In this document: positions 8,221-11,567 of the stretch, in pieces | Numbering within the stretch: the stretch's first letter is position 1 | How the letters are laid out: each line of letters opens with the position of its first letter | Assembly: GCA_011620705.1 (NCBI GenBank) | Contig: WOYR01000216.1 | Span: forward strand, 1-11,567 | DNA from: Microbacteriaceae bacterium | GTDB lineage: Bacteria > Actinomycetota > Actinomycetes > Actinomycetales > Microbacteriaceae | DNA: 11,567 nt | Direction of reading: 5' to 3' | The notes under the pieces: generated by a model | Told to the model about the DNA's origin: nothing | The model's input: the letters and a program-made list of their open reading frames with translations, nothing else | Database searches by the model: none | Translations under genes and position numbers: made by a program

Positions 8221-9389
8221 TCCACGATCCTGCCGTTCCGGATGTGCACCGTGTAGGCGGCGAGCGGTGCCGGCACGTCCTCGAACACCGCCGCCGTGAT
8301 GAGCACCTGCTCATAGTCGCCGATGGCGGAAGCCAACCGCGCGCGGCGCGCTTCGTCGAGTTCGGCGAAGACGTCGTCGAGGATCACGATCGGATCCCCG
8401 AGTGTGGAATCAGCGCGGAGCACCGCCGCCGCCGCCAGTTTGAGCGCGAGCGCGAAACTCCAGGACTCGCCGTGGCTCGCGTAGCCGCGGGCCGGAAGAC
8501 TATTGAGCATGAGCAGCAGCTCATCGCGGTGGGGACCGACGAGCGTGAGTCCGCGGTCCAACTCAGCGCGGCGCACCCGGGTCAAGGCGGTGCGGAACCG
8601 TTCGGCGACTTCGGCGGCATCCAGGGATGACGGATCCGCGTCCGGAGGCGGCGCGGCGGGCATGCCCGGGCCGCCGTCGTCGGGCTGCGCTCCCAGGATG
8701 CTCAGCTGCAGCGCCAGCTCTGCCTCCTGTCCCGCACCGGCGATGTTCGAGTACGCCTCGACGATGTGGGGCCTCAGCCGGTCGACCAACTGCTGCCGCC
8801 CGAGGATGATCTCGCTGCCGAGCTCGACCAGCCGCTCGTCCCACAGCTCCAAGGTGGACAGCCCCGCCTCGGCGGCGCGCGCGCCGCGGGCCGACTTCAG
8901 CAGGGTGTTCCGCTGCCGGAGCACCCGCTCGTAATCCGCGGTGACGCCGGCGAACCGTGGAATCAGCTGCACCAGGAGCTGATCGAGCAGGCGCCGGCGC
9001 CCGGACGGCTCGCCGCGGACCAGTGCGAGGTCCTCCGGGGCGAACAGCACACTGGTGATGGAGCGCGGCAGCTCGCGCGGTTTCACCGCCACCCGATTCA
9101 CCTGGGCACGATTGGCCGAGGACCGATTGATTTGCAGCTCGACGAGGATCTGCCGACCCGCATGCTCGAGGCGAGCGCGCACCATGGCCGACTCCGCGCC
9201 CCGGCGGATGAGCGCCTCATCCGTCGACACCCGATGCGAGGCCAGGGTGCTCAGGTAGACGATGGACTCGACGAGGTTCGTCTTGCCCTGCCCATTGCCG
9301 CCGACGAACAGATTGGGCCCTGCACGGAGCGCTACCTCGGCGGACGCGTAGTTCCGGAAGTCGGTCAGGCTCAGGTGGGAGACGATCAC
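8217..9389 (-). CDS. recF: RecF recombination mediator ATPase
   Basis: RecF, 390 residues from the chosen start, is an SMC-like ATPase that helps RecO/RecR load RecA at single-strand gaps and aids stalled forks. Walker A is GGNGQGKTN (30-38), the ABC-type signature region is SHGESWSFALALKLA (305-319) and Walker B is IVILDDVFAELD (334-345); LVGPHRDEL (283-291) precedes the signature. A proline/alanine-rich linker (about 235-255) is probably a family-variable loop. The frame is open upstream into dnaN, but the family's IVSHLSLTDFRNY start fits the GTG at 9389, 37 bases after the dnaN stop. That GTG has no good Shine-Dalgarno and overlaps the stop of a ten-codon ORF (see findings), so reinitiation may set its translation. 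Confidence 0.96.
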   Translation of the reverse strand: MIVSHLSLTDFRNYASAEVALRAGPNLFVGGNGQGKTNLVESIVYLSTLASHRVSTDEALIRRGAESAMVRARLEHAGRQILVELQINRSSANRAQVNRVAVKPRELPRSITSVLFAPEDLALVRGEPSGRRRLLDQLLVQLIPRFAGVTADYERVLRQRNTLLKSARGARAAEAGLSTLELWDERLVELGSEIILGRQQLVDRLRPHIVEAYSNIAGAGQEAELALQLSILGAQPDDGGPGMPAAPPPDADPSSLDAAEVAERFRTALTRVRRAELDRGLTLVGPHRDELLLMLNSLPARGYASHGESWSFALALKLAAAAVLRADSTLGDPIVILDDVFAELDEARRARLASAIGDYEQVLITAAVFEDVPAPLAAYTVHIRNGRIVE

Positions 9390-9418
9390 CCGAATGCGAC
9401 GCGCATGGACGTGGACAT
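9386..9418 (-). CDS. Possible ten-codon upstream ORF before recF
   Basis: Starting at ATG 9418, the minus strand encodes MSTSMRVAFG followed by TGA at 9388-9386. The last bases overlap the recF GTG as GTGA, the same arrangement used at the recF/dciA junction. A GGAG lies just upstream but only one base from the ATG, which is too close for a normal Shine-Dalgarno. A second in-frame ATG occurs at codon 5. This could couple dnaN and recF translation by reinitiation, or it could be chance; nothing beyond the overlap geometry supports expression. Confidence 0.25.
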   Translation of the reverse strand: MSTSMRVAFG

Positions 9419-9426
9419 TCTCCGGC

Positions 9427-10572
9427 TCAGCGCAGCAGCAGGTTCGGCTGCAGAAGATACCGGTAGTCATCGGCGCCGGCCTGCTCCTTCGAGGACTGAC
9501 TGGTGATCAGCACCGGACCCGGCTTGTTGGGATTCTCCGTCTTGGTGAACGAGATCCGCACGAACTCCGAGTGAAGGGCCCCGAGCCCGTCGAGCAGGAA
9601 GGACGGTTTGAGTGAGACGACGGTGTCTTCGCCGTGCAGGTGGGCGTCGATCGTCTCCGAAGCCTGCGCCTGCTCCGAGCCCGTCGCCTCCAAGGTGAGC
9701 CCCTCGAGCGAGAAGCTGAAGCGCAGGGCGGCCTCGCGTTCAAGCACGAGCGACACGCGCCGGGTCGCTTCGATCAACTCCGCGGTGTTCATCACGGCGT
9801 AGTTGTCGACCGTCTCGGGGAACAGCCGCTTCACCGGCGGGAAATTCCCCTTGATGAGAAGAGATGTCACCGTCTTCTTGTCGGCGCTGAAAGCGATGAG
9901 TTCGCGGTCGTCCCCGCGCACGATGGACACGGCCACCGTGCCGCTGTGCGCGAAGGTCTTGCCGATCTCCGAAAGGGTGCGCGCGGGGATGAGCGCCGTC
10001 GTTCCGATGGCGGACGACGTTCCCGAGTCCCAGTCGATGTCTCTGACGGCGACCCGATATCGATCGGTCGCAACGAGTGAGAGCTTGTCGTCGCCGACCT
10101 CGAGCTGCACGCCGGTGATCACCGGAGTCACATCGTCTCGGGATGCCGCGACCGCGACCTGCGCCACCGCCGCCGCGAAATCATCCGCAGGCAGCACACC
10201 GGTGCGCTCGGTCACCTCGGGAAGGGTCGGATACTCCTCGACCGGCATGCTCGAGAGCATGAAGCGGACGGAACCGCAGCTCACCGTGATCTTGCCCTCT
10301 TCCGTCGAGAACCGGACAGGAGCGTTGGGGAGCCGGCTTGCGATCTCGGCCAGCAACCGCCCGGAGACCAGTGCTGTTCCCGCTTCGTCGACATCTCCGG
10401 CGATCTCCGTCCGCGATGAGACCTCATAGTCGAACGACGAGAGAACAAGTGCGGAGCCCGACGCCTCGAGGAGCACTCCGCTCAGGATCGGCTGAGTGGT
10501 GCGCTGCGGCAGCAGTTTGACGGTGAAAGACACGGCCTCGCTGAACACGTCCCGATTGACTTGGAACTTCAC
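9427..10572 (-). CDS. dnaN: DNA polymerase III sliding clamp (beta subunit)
   Basis: The beta clamp, 381 residues from the chosen start, forms a ring dimer that tethers polymerase III to DNA and binds many partners through a hydrophobic pocket. The N-terminus KFQVNRDVFSEAVSFTVKLLPQR, the mid-domain KLSLVATDRYRVAVRD and the C-terminal RYLLQPNLLLR match the actinobacterial family. The frame is open 15 codons further upstream, but GTG at 10572 is chosen because AAGGAG (10583-10578) lies five bases before it and the family starts with (M)KF. Length is within the family's normal range. It is followed by recF after 37 bases. The leader upstream is the probable oriC, so its expression may respond to DnaA binding. 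Confidence 0.97.
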   Translation of the reverse strand: MKFQVNRDVFSEAVSFTVKLLPQRTTQPILSGVLLEASGSALVLSSFDYEVSSRTEIAGDVDEAGTALVSGRLLAEIASRLPNAPVRFSTEEGKITVSCGSVRFMLSSMPVEEYPTLPEVTERTGVLPADDFAAAVAQVAVAASRDDVTPVITGVQLEVGDDKLSLVATDRYRVAVRDIDWDSGTSSAIGTTALIPARTLSEIGKTFAHSGTVAVSIVRGDDRELIAFSADKKTVTSLLIKGNFPPVKRLFPETVDNYAVMNTAELIEATRRVSLVLEREAALRFSFSLEGLTLEATGSEQAQASETIDAHLHGEDTVVSLKPSFLLDGLGALHSEFVRISFTKTENPNKPGPVLITSQSSKEQAGADDYRYLLQPNLLLR

Positions 10573-10577
10573 GGGAA

Positions 10578-10583
10578 CTCCTT
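10578..10583 (-). promoter_or_regulatory. dnaN Shine-Dalgarno
   Basis: AAGGAG on the minus strand, five bases before the GTG start of dnaN. It is the clearest ribosome-binding site in the window and decides this start against the longer open frame. Confidence 0.85.
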
Positions 10584-10721
10584 GTCGTTCGAAACTGCCG
10601 GGCGTCCATACTGTCACCCCGATCCTGGCACAGCTAGTGGTGCACCCCGGTTCGGGTGGTGCGAGCTCTCGAATGGTCCGGGGGGTTGTGGAACGGTGAT
10701 TCCAGGGAGAGAGAGTTAATC

Positions 10722-10750
10722 TTCATAACTGCTGTGCGATCTGGGGACAA
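10722..10750 (-). promoter_or_regulatory. Possible dnaN promoter overlapping a DnaA box
   Basis: On the minus strand TTGTCC (10750-10745) and TATGAA (10727-10722) are spaced by 17 bases, a plausible -35/-10 pair giving a dnaN leader of about 140 bases. The -35 lies inside the DnaA box-like TTGTCCCCA (10750-10742), so DnaA could repress or modulate dnaN. Each hexamer is an imperfect match. Confidence 0.3.
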
Positions 10751-10909
10751 GCTGCGCGAGGCCTGTCGGGATCGGGGAACTACATTCGTGGAAGTTGTGC
10801 GAGCTCGGTGGAAGGGCGGCCGAAAACGGCGGGGGCGATCAAGGGCTGCTTTCCGGGATTTCACAGCGGGCTGCAGATTTTCAACATCGTCTCGAGTGCC
10901 GTCGGCTTG

Positions 10910-10940
10910 TTATCCACAAGTTGTGCACACCTTGTGCAAT
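10910..10940 (+). repeat. Three DnaA box-like sites in 11-base register
   Basis: TTATCCACAAG, TTGTGCACACC and TTGTGCAATCC follow each other directly, with box starts at 10910, 10921 and 10932. The first is a perfect box, the second differs from TTGTCCACA at one base, and the third is degenerate (six of nine). The 11-base step is about one helical turn, placing all three on the same DNA face and suited to cooperative DnaA binding. Confidence 0.65.
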
Positions 10941-11023
10941 CCGAGTGTTCAGAGGTGTTTGTCCAGCCCCAAAAGAGGGGGTGAATTGAGCGACCATGGA
11001 ACCGCACGGCATCGGGAGCTGGC

Positions 11024-11567
11024 TCAGAGCTTGTTGTAGCGCTGATTCTGCTTGATCCGGCTCGTCAGCTCGGTGACCTGGTTGTAGATGGAGCGACGCT
11101 CCTTCATGAGTTCGCTGATCTTCTTGTTGGCGTACATGACGGTGGTGTGGTCGCGGTTGCCGAACAATTGTCCGATCTTGGGCAGCGAGAGACTGGTCAT
11201 CTCGCGGCACAGATACATCGCGATCTGCCGTGCGGTCGCGACGGCCTGCGAGCGGCTCGATCCGTAGAGGTCGTCGACCGACAACTTGAAGTAGTCCGCT
11301 GTGTGATTGATGATGTCGACGGGCGAGATGACGTTGTCCTCATCCAGAGTGATCAGGTCCTTGAGCACGGTCTGCACCAGCTGCAGGTCGACGGGCGTCC
11401 GGTTCAGATTGGCGAACGCGGTCACCCGGATGAGCGTGCCCTCCAATTCTCGGATATTGGATGACACCTTTGTGGCCATGTATTCGAGGATCTCGTCGGG
11501 CACCTGCAGCTTCTCGCTCTGCGCCTTCTTGCGCAGGATCGCGATGCGCGTTTCGAGGTCGGGCGCC
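11024..11567 (-). CDS. dnaA: Chromosomal replication initiator DnaA, C-terminal part
   Basis: DnaA is the AAA+ initiator that binds oriC boxes, melts the origin and recruits the helicase. Only the last 181 codons are inside; the start lies beyond the right edge. The visible part begins in the AAA+ domain with APDLETRIAILRKKAQSEKL, then the sensor-2 region around SSNIRELEGTLIR, and ends with the DNA-binding domain IV: LYGSSRSQAVATARQIAMYL, LSLPKIGQLFGNRDHTTVMYA with the DHTTV recognition element, and the C-terminal helix ending NQRYNKL. The usual glycine before RDHTTV is asparagine here, a small variation. The TGA at 11026-11024 is followed by the probable oriC. Autoregulation through DnaA boxes is common, but the promoter is outside the window. 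Confidence 0.97.
   Translation of the reverse strand, partial: APDLETRIAILRKKAQSEKLQVPDEILEYMATKVSSNIRELEGTLIRVTAFANLNRTPVDLQLVQTVLKDLITLDEDNVISPVDIINHTADYFKLSVDDLYGSSRSQAVATARQIAMYLCREMTSLSLPKIGQLFGNRDHTTVMYANKKISELMKERRSIYNQVTELTSRIKQNQRYNKL

Larger units (their letters stand above)
10573..11023. other. Probable replication origin oriC (dnaA-dnaN spacer)
   Basis: This 451-base gene-free spacer between dnaA and dnaN is the standard oriC position in actinobacteria. It contains one perfect DnaA box, TTATCCACA (10910-10918, plus strand), with box-like sites TTGTGCACA (10921-10929), TTGTGCAAT (10932-10940), TTGTCCAGC (10959-10967) and TTTTCAACA (10878-10886). On the minus strand are TTGTCCCCA (10750-10742) and a weak CGTTCCACA (10695-10687). 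The first three plus-strand sites repeat every 11 bases. The best AT-rich stretch, a candidate unwinding element, is GTTAATCTTCATAAC near 10715-10729. A small bulged hairpin lies at 10642-10662. The boxes are fewer and less perfect than in Streptomyces, so part of the origin could lie upstream of dnaA, outside the window. Confidence 0.75.

Noticed and set aside
9390..9470. A longer N-terminus for recF
   Set aside because: The added residues (MTTGIFCSRTCCC...) overlap the end of dnaN in another frame and do not resemble any RecF N-terminus.
10573..10617. A longer N-terminus for dnaN
   Set aside because: The GTG at 10572 has a well-placed AAGGAG and matches the family start; the extension is unconserved in type.
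10966..10982. A hairpin-like CCCC...GGGG after dnaA as a terminator
   Set aside because: Only four or five pairs around an AAAAGA loop, and no T run after it on the minus strand.

Overview
The window is the chromosomal replication-origin neighbourhood of a high-GC Gram-positive bacterium. Gene order, protein sequences and GC-rich codon use point to an actinobacterium, most likely Microbacteriaceae (my inference from protein similarity; no search was run). Every credible gene lies on the minus strand, so transcription runs from the right end to the left end.

Right end to centre: the 3' part of dnaA (11024-11567), then a 451-base gene-free stretch (10573-11023) with a cluster of DnaA boxes, which is the probable oriC. 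Next come dnaN, recF and dciA (DUF721). After a short spacer with a good -10 hexamer come gyrB, gyrA and a two-helix membrane protein (DUF3566, homologous to the gene after gyrA in mycobacteria). recF/dciA and gyrA/DUF3566 overlap by four bases (GTGA and ATGA). Together the genes encode the initiator, the sliding clamp, a gap-repair protein, a helicase-loading factor and DNA gyrase.

Left part: tRNA-Ile(GAT) at 2453-2529 and the 5' part of tRNA-Ala(TGC) at 1-49, both minus strand. Between them sits the only gene that is not part of the conserved origin block: a 560-residue Schlafen-type AlbA_2 / GHKL-ATPase-like / double winged-helix protein (499-2181). Its start is overlapped by an AT-rich inverted repeat and a -10-like hexamer, which suggests a leaderless, possibly autoregulated transcript. 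The spacers 50-498 and 2208-2452 hold no gene I can support. They do hold hairpins, possible promoters and one isolated perfect DnaA box.

The origin block itself is conventional. The points most worth a second look are the Schlafen-like gene between two tRNA genes (it keeps all three acidic residues of the mammalian Schlafen nuclease site at the same spacing), its operator-like repeat, the 11-base phased DnaA boxes, the apparently leaderless gyrB, a ten-codon ORF whose stop overlaps the recF start, and the glutamine in the quinolone-determining helix of GyrA. I found no CRISPR array, insertion sequence, prophage or clearly new multi-gene system.
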